From Saprospiraceae bacterium (GTDB lineage Bacteria; Bacteroidota; Bacteroidia; Chitinophagales; Saprospiraceae), in assembly GCA_022841745.1 (NCBI GenBank), contig JALHQW010000039.1, positions 1 to 64,000 of the forward strand: a stretch of 64,000 bases of DNA, written 5' to 3'. A model generated the notes under the pieces. It was given only the letters and a program-made list of their open reading frames with translations, made no database searches and had not been told where the DNA came from. Shown piece after piece: positions 1 to 8,221 of the stretch (position 1 is the first letter of the stretch; every line of letters starts with the position of its first letter). A program made the position numbers and the translations under genes.

Positions 1-217
1 TTGCTTTTTCCGTTGTTTTGAGTTGCCATCGGGTATTGCTCGTTTTTTGTTTCGCAACTCAAACATCGCAAGATTCGATGGCTTTCTTTTTTCCGTCACT
101 ACAATCCGTTATAGTCAGTGAGATTGTAATTATCCTCCCAGTTCAATAGGCTTCGTTTCCAGATGAAAACTATGGAGTGCTGAATTTCATTTTTTTGACA
201 ATAACAATAGCTGCATC

Positions 218-640
218 ATGACAACGCAACTTAAAACAAGTCTGGCCCTTTTCATTTTAGGGTTAACGGGAATCATATCCTTGGTATTTTCGCCATTACC
301 GATAAAAATTCCGGATGAGGTTTTGGCGAAATATTCGCCATCCACGCTATCATTGCTTATGATGGTGCAACCAGCTGTATTGTTGTTTATTGCTGTGATG
401 ATAGGCAAGAGCCTAACACCAAGGGTTAATTTGTCTGCGCCCCTCTTGAAAGGGTTATTCGATGGAGAATTCAAACGGGGTCTGTTTAAAGAGCAATTAA
501 AGATAGGCAGCCTTTTGGGTTTCAGCATGGGCTCGTTACTAGCAATTACCGCATATCTGTCAACTTCCTTTTTGCCTGACGAATTGACTTCGTTGAACGC
601 ATCAACAGATGTCTCACCAATCGCTAGTACACTGATTTGA
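218..640 (+). pseudogene. CPBP-family-like membrane protease, N-terminal fragment cut by IS630
   Basis: About 136 residues of a hydrophobic protein, with membrane segments near residues 8-25, 45-63 and 98-115. The pattern of an N-terminal helix, a PDE-A-S loop, a second helix and a G-x-x-L-x-PR-V-L motif resembles the N-terminus of CPBP intramembrane metalloproteases (Abi/Rce1-like), whose EExxxR and H catalytic motifs come later and are absent here. The frame enters the left inverted repeat of the IS630 element and stops after four IS-encoded residues (TGA 638-640). The gene is therefore truncated and, lacking catalytic residues, presumably inactive. The ATG at 218 follows an A-rich stretch and begins a plausible hydrophobic N-terminus. 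Family assignment is by resemblance only. Confidence 0.55.
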
Positions 641-689
641 AAGTTCACAGCAAGTTGTATATTTGTAGGCCCTTCATCAGCCTATGTAA

Positions 690-1229
690 GCACCTAAGAT
701 AATCACAGCGACTCCGTTACAAAAAGAGACACTTGAGAGGCTGAGTCGCAGCACGAAGCAGCAACGGCGCATAGCCGAAAGAGCTGAACTCCTGTTGTAC
801 ATCCTTGACAATGGGAACCTGAGCAACCTGAAGGCCGTGAAGCACATCGGCAAGTGTATGTGCTTCGTCAAAAAATGGCGAGACCGCTGGCACGAAAGGC
901 AGGGGCCCCTTGCGGCACAGGAAGCTGAACTGAACCTTAAAAAATATGAACAAGCCGTGTTCGGGGCACTGGACGATGAAAAACGTTCAGGATCACCAAG
1001 CGTGTTCACGGCGGAACAGGTGTGCCTGTTGTACGGGATAGCCTGCGAAAAACCGGAGGACCTGGGCTACCCAATAGCGGATTGGACACCAAAGGAACTA
1101 AGGCAAGAGATGATAAAGCGGGAGATAGTATCGGACATTTCGGCGAGCAGCGTGGCTCGCTTTTTAAAAAGAAGGCGACCTCAAGCCCCACCAAAGCCAG
1201 TACTGGCTGAACGCAAAGTACGAGGATGA
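690..1229 (+). CDS. IS630 transposase, N-terminal part (HTH), out of frame with the rest
   Basis: Open frame beginning right after a TAA at 687-689. It encodes the helix-turn-helix part of an IS630 transposase: LTPLQ-like start, basic QQRR, a LSNLKAV recognition helix, KKWRDRW, then a second winged-helix region ending SSVARFLK. No ATG exists in frame except one immediately followed by the TAA (684-689), so the start is unclear; TTG 795 is the first common alternative but would remove half of the HTH. Family resemblance ends at about 1167. Beyond that the residues up to the stop are out of frame, because reading one base further on restores the expected EGDLKPHQSQYWLN sequence. Either a one-base insertion in an A-run or a frameshift joins it to the DDE part. 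Confidence 0.7.
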   Translation, partial: APKIITATPLQKETLERLSRSTKQQRRIAERAELLLYILDNGNLSNLKAVKHIGKCMCFVKKWRDRWHERQGPLAAQEAELNLKKYEQAVFGALDDEKRSGSPSVFTAEQVCLLYGIACEKPEDLGYPIADWTPKELRQEMIKREIVSDISASSVARFLKRRRPQAPPKPVLAERKVRG

Positions 1230-1266
1230 GGAGCAGTACCGGCAGGAAGTCAAGGACATCTGCGAT

Positions 1267-1929
1267 TTGTACAGGGAAGCGCCGGAACTGCAGCGGGAAG
1301 GGGTGCGCATCGTCAGCACCGATGAAAAAACAGGCATTCAGGCTTTGGAGCGAATGGCAGCGGACAAGCCGATGCGGCCCGGCTCTGTGCGAAAACGGGA
1401 ACATGACCACATCCGGCATGGCACGGCCTGCCTGATGGCAAACTTAGAGGTGGCTACCGGGCAAGTCATCTGCCCGACATTGGTGCAGACCAGGACGGAA
1501 GAGGATTACGTCAGGCACATAGAAGCCACCGTTGCCACCGACCCCCAGGCCCGCTGGATTTTCGTGAACGACCAGCTGAACACCCATAAATCAGAAGGCC
1601 TGGTCAGGCTGGTCGCCCGCTTGTGCAGCCTTGAGGACGACCTGGGGGAGAAAGAGGTCAGGGGCATTTTGAAAAACATGGAAAGCCGCAAGGCGTTCCT
1701 GGAGAACGTATCGCACAGGGTGTGCTTCGTTTACCCGCCAAAGCACTGTTCCTGGCTGAACCAGGTTGAAATATGGTTCGGCATACTCAGCAAGAGATTG
1801 CTCAAAAAAGGAAACTTCAAAAGCCTTGATGACCTCATGGAGAAAATTCGCCAGTTCATCGGGTTCTTCAATGAAAACCTCGCAAAGCCGTTTAAATGGA
1901 CATACGAGGGAAAACCGCTTAAAATATGA
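1267..1929 (+). CDS. IS630 transposase, catalytic DDE part
   Basis: Catalytic half of an IS630 transposase. The DDE triad is complete: D19 in STDEK, the second Asp in FVNDQLNTH, and the Glu in CSWLNQVEIWFG, all with normal family context. The frame is open upstream from 1168, where it encodes EGDLKPHQ and YWLNAKYED, so the TTG at 1267 is only the first usable start and the biological protein is probably a fusion with the upstream frame. The stop at 1927-1929 touches the right inverted repeat. With the HTH part, total length would be about 400 residues, a little above the common IS630 length. Confidence 0.75.
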   Translation: MYREAPELQREGVRIVSTDEKTGIQALERMAADKPMRPGSVRKREHDHIRHGTACLMANLEVATGQVICPTLVQTRTEEDYVRHIEATVATDPQARWIFVNDQLNTHKSEGLVRLVARLCSLEDDLGEKEVRGILKNMESRKAFLENVSHRVCFVYPPKHCSWLNQVEIWFGILSKRLLKKGNFKSLDDLMEKIRQFIGFFNENLAKPFKWTYEGKPLKI

Positions 1930-1988
1930 CTTGCTGCGAATTTTAAAAACAGTGTACTAGTATCAACCGCCAGCTCGATTCCTTCAAT

Positions 1989-2951
1989 ATGGTGACTGCC
2001 CCCACGGAATACCTCTGGGCGCTCAACCGAAAGCTCGACCTGCGGGACGAACTCGCACTGTTGGAAGAAATGTACCAGCTCAGCATGGCCAAGGCCCGCT
2101 ACCGCAAGGGACTGGAGCTTATCAAAATCATGTACGAGAAAACGCTGGGCCTCGACCACCATTTCACTTCCCTGAAAACCTTCCACAACGTAGCCCAGCT
2201 CTCCAACCCCAACGCCTACCCGGAGTTCCAGCAGACCAGGGAAGTGCTGGAAGGCCGCCTAAAAAAGGAGAACGACGTAAAGGTGCCCCAGTTCCTGGTC
2301 GGCAACCCGCTCATTTCCGCTACTTTTTCACTGGTAGCTTCCTTTATTGGTGAAGGCGAACCCAAAAAAAAGGAAAAGGACTTGGACAAGATTGCCTGTA
2401 TCCTCGACTTTACCGTTCGGATGTACGCTGACCTGAACCTGATTTACTACGAAACAGAGTTCTTGAAAGAAGGTAACAGTAACCTCAAAGCTGACTGTTC
2501 GAACTTGTTCAAGGAATACACCAAAATGGTGGGCTACAAGGTGGAACTCGATGCCTGCCGCAAAGAGGACGACTGGGAGTCACTCTACGACCTGCTCGAC
2601 AAGTATATCATTGACCTCGAAACGGCAGCCGTCAAAAGCAAGGACGACCCCGCCGCCAACCGTTCCCTGATGAAGGGCATCGCCAACTTGGAATTCTCCA
2701 TTGACCGATTGCTCGATTTTCTGGAAAAATACAACAGCTTTGTGGCGCAGGGCGAAAAATACTACCAAAAATTCGAGGTAATCGCCTCGAACTACCCCAA
2801 TGAAGCCGCCTGTGCTGGCCAGTTGCCAGAGCAATACGCTACCCTCAAACAGGACATCAAATTTTCCATCGAAAAATTCCGGGAAGCGTACAACATAGCT
2901 GAGCTTACCGGGTCTAAATTACAAGACCTGCTATATGGGACACCTGACTGA
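1989..2951 (+). CDS. Helical protein of unknown function, 5' end lost to IS630
   Basis: 320 residues, soluble-looking and strongly helical with acidic and Lys-rich segments; no signal peptide or catalytic motif recognised. The frame is open upstream only to the IS border (codons from 1959), with a stop at 1944 inside the element and no ribosome site before ATG 1989. It is therefore probably the C-terminal part of a longer protein whose beginning was removed. The 3' end overlaps the next gene by 17 bp, which suggests an operon. It shares no visible similarity with the membrane fragment on the other side of the IS, so the two flanks do not look like halves of one gene. Confidence 0.6.
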   Translation: MVTAPTEYLWALNRKLDLRDELALLEEMYQLSMAKARYRKGLELIKIMYEKTLGLDHHFTSLKTFHNVAQLSNPNAYPEFQQTREVLEGRLKKENDVKVPQFLVGNPLISATFSLVASFIGEGEPKKKEKDLDKIACILDFTVRMYADLNLIYYETEFLKEGNSNLKADCSNLFKEYTKMVGYKVELDACRKEDDWESLYDLLDKYIIDLETAAVKSKDDPAANRSLMKGIANLEFSIDRLLDFLEKYNSFVAQGEKYYQKFEVIASNYPNEAACAGQLPEQYATLKQDIKFSIEKFREAYNIAELTGSKLQDLLYGTPD

Positions 2952-3357
2952 CTTTGAAAAGGGCGTTTTTGAAAAAAATGCCACCCTGAAAGTTGCAATA
3001 CCCGACAAGGTTGACCTTGGCAACCCAAGGTACAAGGACTGCCGCTACCTCGGCATCTGCCGCATCAATTACTACAACAGCGCCTCCCCCAGCCTGATGC
3101 CCTCTTGTTGCCCGAACAGGGCAAGGGGCTTTATCAGGCGCTGGGAGGAAACAGGCGTTGAGCTTATCTTCCCCAAAGAAAACATGGCGCCCGCCACGCT
3201 GGAGCGGCATTTTGGCAGTGGCTGGTTCACCATCATGGACGCCTACGAGCTGTCGGCTGACATGTCCCAACGGCTTGGCATCGCTGGCTTTACCTTCGAG
3301 CCGGGGAGGTATCCCGTGCAGGAAGAGGGGGGGAAGCTGCATGTGGTATTTAGGTGA
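2935..3357 (+). CDS. Conserved-looking hypothetical protein
   Basis: 140 residues, no signal peptide, with a Cys cluster (DCRYLGIC, SCC) in the first half that could bind metal, and a mixed alpha/beta second half. Starts with ATG 2935 inside the end of the upstream helical protein (17-bp overlap, different frame), the usual sign of translational coupling. Not recognised. It is followed after 10 bp by a strong 86-bp inverted repeat that may end the transcript. Being coupled to a truncated gene, it may be expressed only from a promoter within or beyond the IS element. Confidence 0.6.
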   Translation: MGHLTDFEKGVFEKNATLKVAIPDKVDLGNPRYKDCRYLGICRINYYNSASPSLMPSCCPNRARGFIRRWEETGVELIFPKENMAPATLERHFGSGWFTIMDAYELSADMSQRLGIAGFTFEPGRYPVQEEGGKLHVVFR

Positions 3358-3367
3358 AGCGGAACCA

Positions 3368-3453
3368 CCTCACCCCCTGCCCCCTCTACTGCGAGGAGAG
3401 GGGGATCAGTACTCCACCCCCTCCCCTCGCAGCAGAAGGGGCAGGGGGTGAGG
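3368..3453. repeat. 86-bp C/G-rich inverted repeat (hairpin element, possible terminator)
   Basis: Arms 3368-3404 and 3417-3453 (37 nt each, a few mismatches) flank a 12-nt loop. The arms are strand-asymmetric: CTCACCCCCTGCCCC on one side and its complement on the other. A T-rich stretch follows near 3471. It lies between the unknown operon and sucB and could terminate transcription. The size and composition look like a dispersed palindromic repeat rather than a simple terminator. Confidence 0.75.
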
Positions 3454-3546
3454 TCACACTTTGCCACTATTTTTTCCAGCCATGCCAAAACTTGTGGCTA
3501 AAACGCCCAAGAGTATTGATATTTGCCCCACAAAAAAATTCAATAC

Positions 3547-4797
3547 ATGGCAATCGTTGAAATGAAAGTCCCTGTCATCGGGGAATCCATAACCGAAGTA
3601 ACCCTGTCGAAGTGGTTGAAAAAAGACGGCGAATACGTCAATCTCGACGACCCCATCTGCGAGTTCGAGTCGGACAAGGCCACGCTGGAATTCCCTGCCG
3701 AGGCTGCTGGCAAGCTGACGTATGTGGCCAAAGAAGGCGACGACCTAGCTATCGGGGCGCTCGTGGCAAGGATTGATACGGCTGCTGCGCAAAATGGCGC
3801 TCCACCTGCTGCCGCTGCACCGCCCGCTGAGCCCAAGCAAGCCGCCGCACCAGTTGCTGCCCCAGCCGAAAGCAAAACCACCTACGCAGAAGGCCACCCA
3901 TCCCCTGCTGCTGCTAAGATTTTGAAGGAAAGTGACATCCCCGCCAGCGCCGTACAGGGCACGGGCCGTGATGGCCGCATCACCAAGGAGGATGCCCAGA
4001 AGGCAGCCACGGCACCTGCTGTTGCGCCCAGCACACCCGTTGCGCCAGCACCACCGAAACCTGCCATCACTCAGGCTGCCGCTGCACCAACAGGTGCCCG
4101 CAGCGAAGACCGCAAAAAGATGAGCCGGATGCGCCGCACCATTGCGAAGCGCCTCGTCAGTGCCAAGAACAACACGGCCATGCTCACCACCTTCAACGAG
4201 GTGGACCTGACCGAGGTAATGGCCTTGCGGGAGAAGTACCAAGAGGCTTTCGTGAAAAAGTACGGCATCAAGCTAGGCTTCATGTCGCTCTTCGCCAAGG
4301 CATGTGCCAAGGTGCTCATGGAGATGCCCGACGTAAACGCTATGATTGACGGCGAGGACATCGTTTACCACAACTACGTGGACATCTCCATCGCCATCAG
4401 CACGCCAAACGGCCTCGTAGTGCCGCCCGTCCACAACGTCGAGTCGCTGAATTTTGCACAGGTGGAACTGAAAATCAAGGAGTTGGCCGACAAGGCCCGC
4501 AACGGCGAACTGACACTCGAAGAAATGAGCGGCGGTACCTTCACCATCACCAACGGCGGCGTTTTTGGGTCGCTGGTGAGTACGCCTATCATCAACGAAC
4601 CGCAGAGCGCCATCCTCGGCATGCACACCATCCAGCAGCGCCCCGTGGCCATTGACGGCCAAGTGGTCATCCGCCCGATGATGTACCTCGCCCTCAGCTA
4701 CGACCACCGCATCGTTGACGGCAGCACGAGCGTGACTTTCCTCGTAAAAGTGAAGAAACTGCTCGAAGACCCGACGACGCTGTTGCTAGATCTGTGA
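3547..4797 (+). CDS. sucB: Dihydrolipoyllysine succinyltransferase (E2 of 2-oxoglutarate dehydrogenase)
   Basis: 416 residues, cytosolic TCA-cycle enzyme moving the succinyl group from lipoate to CoA. Lipoyl domain at residues 2-77 with lipoyl Lys44 in ESDKA; Ala/Pro-rich linker; peripheral-subunit-binding domain near 115-150 ([23 protein letters not shown]); Ala/Pro linker; catalytic acyltransferase domain from about 185 to the end with YDHRIVDG near the C-terminus. MAIVEMKVP is the usual N-terminus, so ATG 3547 is chosen over an in-frame ATG 24 bp upstream. The E1 gene (sucA) is not adjacent in this window. Confidence 0.95.
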   Translation: MAIVEMKVPVIGESITEVTLSKWLKKDGEYVNLDDPICEFESDKATLEFPAEAAGKLTYVAKEGDDLAIGALVARIDTAAAQNGAPPAAAAPPAEPKQAAAPVAAPAESKTTYAEGHPSPAAAKILKESDIPASAVQGTGRDGRITKEDAQKAATAPAVAPSTPVAPAPPKPAITQAAAAPTGARSEDRKKMSRMRRTIAKRLVSAKNNTAMLTTFNEVDLTEVMALREKYQEAFVKKYGIKLGFMSLFAKACAKVLMEMPDVNAMIDGEDIVYHNYVDISIAISTPNGLVVPPVHNVESLNFAQVELKIKELADKARNGELTLEEMSGGTFTITNGGVFGSLVSTPIINEPQSAILGMHTIQQRPVAIDGQVVIRPMMYLALSYDHRIVDGSTSVTFLVKVKKLLEDPTTLLLDL

Positions 4798-5005
4798 TCC
4801 TGGATGCTGGGTGTTAAGTAAACGCAGGTACTTGTATATCAGCAATCATCTTGCTAATCAATCGTTGACGAAGCAGTTTCCACCGAAGGTGGGGAAAGCA
4901 TAATAAATCATAAAAAATCTGCGTCTTTCTGCGTCAAAAAAACTGGGTAAAAGTTCCCCCAGTTCTCGATGTCGGCAGATTCAGCGCCAAGCATTTTGAC
5001 AAAGC

Positions 5006-5043
5006 AAAAAAGGCAGCCTCCAAACTGGAAGCTGCCTTTTTTA
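5006..5043. terminator. Bidirectional intrinsic terminator
   Basis: AGGCAGC stem with GCTGCCT, A-run on the left and T-run on the right, so it can work on either strand. It lies between the convergent sucB and the SPOR-domain gene. The remaining bases from 4798 to 5005 show no gene. Confidence 0.8.
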
Positions 5044-5067
5044 TTTTGACACCTTAAAGTATCAACA

Positions 5068-7206
5068 TCAATTCCTGATAGCACCGACACGCTCACCGTC
5101 CTTGTACTCAACGATGAAGGCATCGTCAAAATCCTTCATGCCACGAATGCTGGGAAGGTCGGCCTCGGCCTCTTCCAAGGTGACGTAATCGGCCACCATG
5201 ACTCGGTAGAGCTTTTTTTCCGAAAAGAATTCTTGGTCAATTCGACGCAGGTTCTTCACATTGGTGAAACGGCTGTGCTTCATATCCACTTTTGCCAAGG
5301 CAATGATTTGAATCTTGTAGTAGGTACCAGTGGTAATTGGGGCATTGGCAGCAGTTTTTGCGGGCTTGGTTGGTGCGGCAGGCTTCGGTTTTGGCACGAC
5401 GACCACTTCTTCTTTCGCAGGGGCAGTTGGCTTAGCTGGCTCTTTCTTGGGCGCTTCTTCCTTCTTCACAGGAAGTGTCGGCTTTGTCGTTTCCTTCTTG
5501 GGGGCTTCTGGCTTTGCAGGCTCCTTTGTAGTCGCTTCCGGCTTTTCCACAACGGCCACTTTGGTCATGTCTTCCTTGGGCGCAGGGGTCTCGTCGTCGC
5601 CGCTGCCTACACCATAAGGCTCCAAGTAGAGCGGGGCACCGAACTCCGTGTAGTTGTTGTAGTCGTTGCTGTCGAAGTCGTAGTTGGCCTTGAAAAAGCC
5701 GTCCTTCGAGGCTTCGAGGGTATAACGGCGGGAAGGCTCCACAGCAAACTCGTAATGCCCATTGGGCGAAACGATTTTCTTCACAAAGCGACGCTGTCCC
5801 TTGTCGTCAATTTCATAGAGTGCCACATCGACGTTATCCACCACCTCACGGTTGGCCTTGCTGAACACCTCGCCACTGGCGGTGTATTGCACCGTGGGCG
5901 TTTCATAAATAAATCCAAAAATGTCCTCGTCGGTGGTGCTTACCTTCTCCTTGCCATAGCTGCGGTTGGAGACGATGAAGCCACCTTTGCCGGATGGCGT
6001 CTTCACGAAAGAGAAATCGTCGGCGGGCGAGTTGAGCGGTGTGCCGATGTTCTCGGCCACTTGCCAGAACGACTTGGCACCCTTTGTTTTGTAAATATCG
6101 AAACCACCGATGGAGACCATGCCATTGGTTGCGAAATAGAGCATGCCATCTATTTTATCATAAAAAGGCGTGATTTCGTCTCCCTTGGTGTTAACCTTCG
6201 AGCCAACGTTGATGGGCAGGGTGAAGTCATTGGCCGTGCTGCTGATTTCACGGGTGGTGTACCAGATGTCCATGCCGCCCATGCCACCGTTGCGGTTGCT
6301 GGCGAAATAGAGGATTTCCGTGTTGCCGTCATGTACGACATTGGGCTGCGTGGTGGAGACGTTCTGCTCGTTAATATAGTCCGGTAGGCGCTCTGGCGAG
6401 GTCCAAGTCTTGCCCACCCTGCGGGTCACGAAGATTTCGCAATGGGTGGTCAGGCCGCCCCATTTTTCCTCCGACTTGCAGATGGTGAAATAGAAGCGGG
6501 TGGCATCAGGCGTGAGCGTGCCGTTGCAGAAGTGGTCGCCATCAATGGCCGGGAAGTTTTCGATGGGTGATGCTTTGCCCCAATCGGCTCCCCCTTGGCG
6601 GATGGAGCGGTAAACCTCTGCCCGCTTGGCCACGGTGGAGGAGAAGTAGAGCGCCTCGTCGCTGAACGGGATAGGGCCGAACTCCGTCTCCGATGTATTG
6701 ATATTGCTGCTCAGGTGCTCCATCACGATATTGGGGTCATCGCCCTTCATCGTGTATTGGGCGGCCATTTCGCAGCCTTTGATTTCGGTCTGTACAATTT
6801 GCGTCACAACGGCCTTGTCTGTGCCGTTGTACTTGCCAAGGAACTCTACCAACTCATTGCTGGCGGCCTCATGTTCGCCGTTCTGCTTGAGACAGCGGGC
6901 ATAGCGCAAACCGATGAGCGGATAGGCGGTGTTGTCGTTCTTGACGTGCTGCCAGACGTCGGCGGCGTTACGGTAATCACGCATGGTGAAGAAGCATTCG
7001 CCCGCTTTGTAGGCCAGTTCCTTCTTCTTGGTTTTCTGCTTGAAGGCAGCACGGTAGTGCTCCCCGGCATCAGCGTATTGGGCCTTGGCGTACAGCTCAT
7101 CGGCGAGCTTTACGTGTTTTTTCCAGCTCAGTTTGTCCTGCGCCTGGGCCTCGAAGCCCAGCACCAGAAAGGCTGTAAACAAGGATAAATGGATGAGATT
7201 CTTCAT
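5068..7206 (-). CDS. Envelope protein with TPR, PD40 propeller, carboxypeptidase-like and SPOR domains
   Basis: 712 residues. Signal peptide at 1-22 (cleavage after AQA), TPR-like helices about 25-145, PD40/WD40-like propeller blades about 170-430 (FASNRNGGMGGMDIW, GGFDIYK), a carboxypeptidase-regulatory-like beta domain about 445-530, a Lys/Pro/Thr-rich linker about 545-620, and a C-terminal SPOR domain about 625-712 (YYKIQI start, LYRVMV). The first part matches the PorE-like proteins of Bacteroidetes, which end in a peptidoglycan-binding OmpA domain; here SPOR, which binds denuded glycan strands, takes that place. Likely periplasmic, tying an envelope complex to the wall. Role in T9SS or cell division is inferred. 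Confidence 0.8.
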   Translation of the reverse strand: MKNLIHLSLFTAFLVLGFEAQAQDKLSWKKHVKLADELYAKAQYADAGEHYRAAFKQKTKKKELAYKAGECFFTMRDYRNAADVWQHVKNDNTAYPLIGLRYARCLKQNGEHEAASNELVEFLGKYNGTDKAVVTQIVQTEIKGCEMAAQYTMKGDDPNIVMEHLSSNINTSETEFGPIPFSDEALYFSSTVAKRAEVYRSIRQGGADWGKASPIENFPAIDGDHFCNGTLTPDATRFYFTICKSEEKWGGLTTHCEIFVTRRVGKTWTSPERLPDYINEQNVSTTQPNVVHDGNTEILYFASNRNGGMGGMDIWYTTREISSTANDFTLPINVGSKVNTKGDEITPFYDKIDGMLYFATNGMVSIGGFDIYKTKGAKSFWQVAENIGTPLNSPADDFSFVKTPSGKGGFIVSNRSYGKEKVSTTDEDIFGFIYETPTVQYTASGEVFSKANREVVDNVDVALYEIDDKGQRRFVKKIVSPNGHYEFAVEPSRRYTLEASKDGFFKANYDFDSNDYNNYTEFGAPLYLEPYGVGSGDDETPAPKEDMTKVAVVEKPEATTKEPAKPEAPKKETTKPTLPVKKEEAPKKEPAKPTAPAKEEVVVVPKPKPAAPTKPAKTAANAPITTGTYYKIQIIALAKVDMKHSRFTNVKNLRRIDQEFFSEKKLYRVMVADYVTLEEAEADLPSIRGMKDFDDAFIVEYKDGERVGAIRN

Positions 7207-7237
7207 GATTGCTGTTTTGGAAATAGTAACTCAATTA

Positions 7238-7318
7238 GAAATGGGTTCAGGGTTTCATGGGTTTTGGGGTTTTGGGGTTTTAGGTTTTATGGGTTCATGG
7301 GTTTTGGGGTTTTAGGAG
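7238..7318. repeat. G/T-rich tandem word array (GGGTTTT/GGGGTTTTAGG)
   Basis: Repeated GGGTTTTGGGGTTTT and GGGTTCATGGG words fill the gap between the SPOR gene and purN and run into the purN 3' end. The last purN codons and its stop are written in this repeat. It superficially resembles telomeric DNA but is short, degenerate and internal. Confidence 0.7.
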
Positions 7319-7873
7319 CTTTTCAATTACTTCGGGGAAATGGCGGTGCTCTAAGGCATGTATTTTCTGCGCAATGTCTTCCGGCGTGTCGTCCGGCGCC
7401 ACTTGGCATTTGGCTTGGAAAATGGCGTCGCCCTCATCGTAGCGTTCGTTCACGTAGTGGATGGTGATGCCTGTTTCCGTCTCGCCAGCGGCCTTTACCG
7501 CTTCGTGTACCTTCATGCCGTACATGCCTTTTCCACCGTATTTTGGCAGGAGAGCCGGATGGATATTGACCATACGGTTCTCAAACGCCTTCACGAGGTA
7601 CGAGGGCACTAACCACAAAAAACCCGCCAATACCACAAAATTGATAGGAAAATTATTAAAAATTTTTAAAATATCTTCGGTGGAATAGAAAAACGGGCGG
7701 CCAATGACCAAGATTGGGATGCCGTTTGAACGGGCCATGTCCAATACGGGGGCATCTGCCTTGTTTGAGACGACAAGGCTTACGTTAATATTAGGGTTAT
7801 GTTTGAAGTGTTCAACAATTTTTTTGGCGTTGGATCCGGTGCCGGAGGCAAAAATGGCTAAATTGTGCTGCAT
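7295..7873 (-). CDS. purN: Phosphoribosylglycinamide formyltransferase
   Basis: 192 residues, cytosolic, third step of purine synthesis: transfers formyl from 10-formyl-THF to GAR. FASGTGSN at 8-15 binds the phosphoribosyl group; N103 and H105 in VNIHPALLP and D146 in YDEGD are the catalytic residues (equivalent to N106, H108 and D144 of E. coli). Length fits the small bacterial form. The C-terminal LLKPQNP is encoded by the adjacent G/T word array. purQ lies elsewhere in the window (about 22 kb), so the pathway genes are scattered. Confidence 0.95.
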   Translation of the reverse strand: MQHNLAIFASGTGSNAKKIVEHFKHNPNINVSLVVSNKADAPVLDMARSNGIPILVIGRPFFYSTEDILKIFNNFPINFVVLAGFLWLVPSYLVKAFENRMVNIHPALLPKYGGKGMYGMKVHEAVKAAGETETGITIHYVNERYDEGDAIFQAKCQVAPDDTPEDIAQKIHALEHRHFPEVIEKLLKPQNP

Positions 7874-8221
7874 GAAGGTGGTTTATAATGCTAAAGGCTC
7901 GCAAATTTTGATAAGATTCAATTTTTACACAGCAAGAATAGGCCCTTTTTAAAAAAATACTACCTTTGAACAATACTTTCCGCTTTGTAAGTAACATTCT
8001 CAAAGACATAATTTTCCACAAATTTTCACAACATCCTTTGAGAAACTATCTTTGCGCACCCTATTGGAACATGCACAGAATTTGTTGTAAAAAAGGCTGA
8101 TAATCAATTTTTTATGAAAACAACAAGTGTTTGTCCAAAATTGAAACAAGCTAGTTTTTGAAACGTAACGGACAGGAAGGCCGATAAAACCGATGCTCCC
8201 GGCCGCTGAAAAAAAGTGAAT
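7874..8221. other. Intergenic region between divergent purN and pepA
   Basis: About 350 bp without a credible gene. It is A/T-rich and holds two TAnnTTTG boxes on the plus strand (7961-7968 and 8047-8054), consistent with regulation of pepA. No riboswitch fold was recognised. Confidence 0.5.
8047..8054 (+). promoter_or_regulatory. Candidate -7 box TATCTTTG
   Basis: Exact match to the Bacteroidetes -7 consensus TAnnTTTG, 168 bp upstream of the pepA start. No clean -33 TTG is seen at the usual distance, so this is a weak call supported mainly by the same octamer recurring before other genes here. Confidence 0.35.

Larger units (their letters stand above)
624..1960 (+). mobile_element. IS630-family insertion sequence
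   Basis: Two imperfect 32-bp inverted repeats bound the element: 624-655 starts CTAGTACACTG and 1929-1960 ends CAGTGTACTAG. IS630 is known to insert at the TA of CTAG and to duplicate the TA. Here the outer ends read C-TA at 624-626 and TA-G at 1958-1960, so the element proper is about 627-1957 (roughly 1.33 kb) in a CTAG target. The interior encodes a two-frame transposase on the plus strand. Family and ends are well supported by both the repeats and the DDE protein. Activity is doubtful because of the frame break. Confidence 0.9.

Noticed and set aside
1-217. Possible gene or element at the left edge
   Set aside because: Only A/T-rich sequence without a frame or repeat that could be supported.
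187-648. 153-codon minus-strand frame over the CPBP-like fragment
   Set aside because: Antisense, no family resemblance, and the plus-strand membrane pattern explains the region better.
5233-6387. 384-codon plus-strand frame
   Set aside because: Exact antisense of the TPR/PD40/SPOR gene, with Cys/Trp/Phe-rich implausible protein; a codon-bias shadow.
7238-7318. Telomere-like GGGTTTT repeat suggesting a chromosome end or eukaryotic DNA
   Set aside because: Internal, degenerate, only about 80 bp, between two bacterial genes; fits the general word-array pattern.
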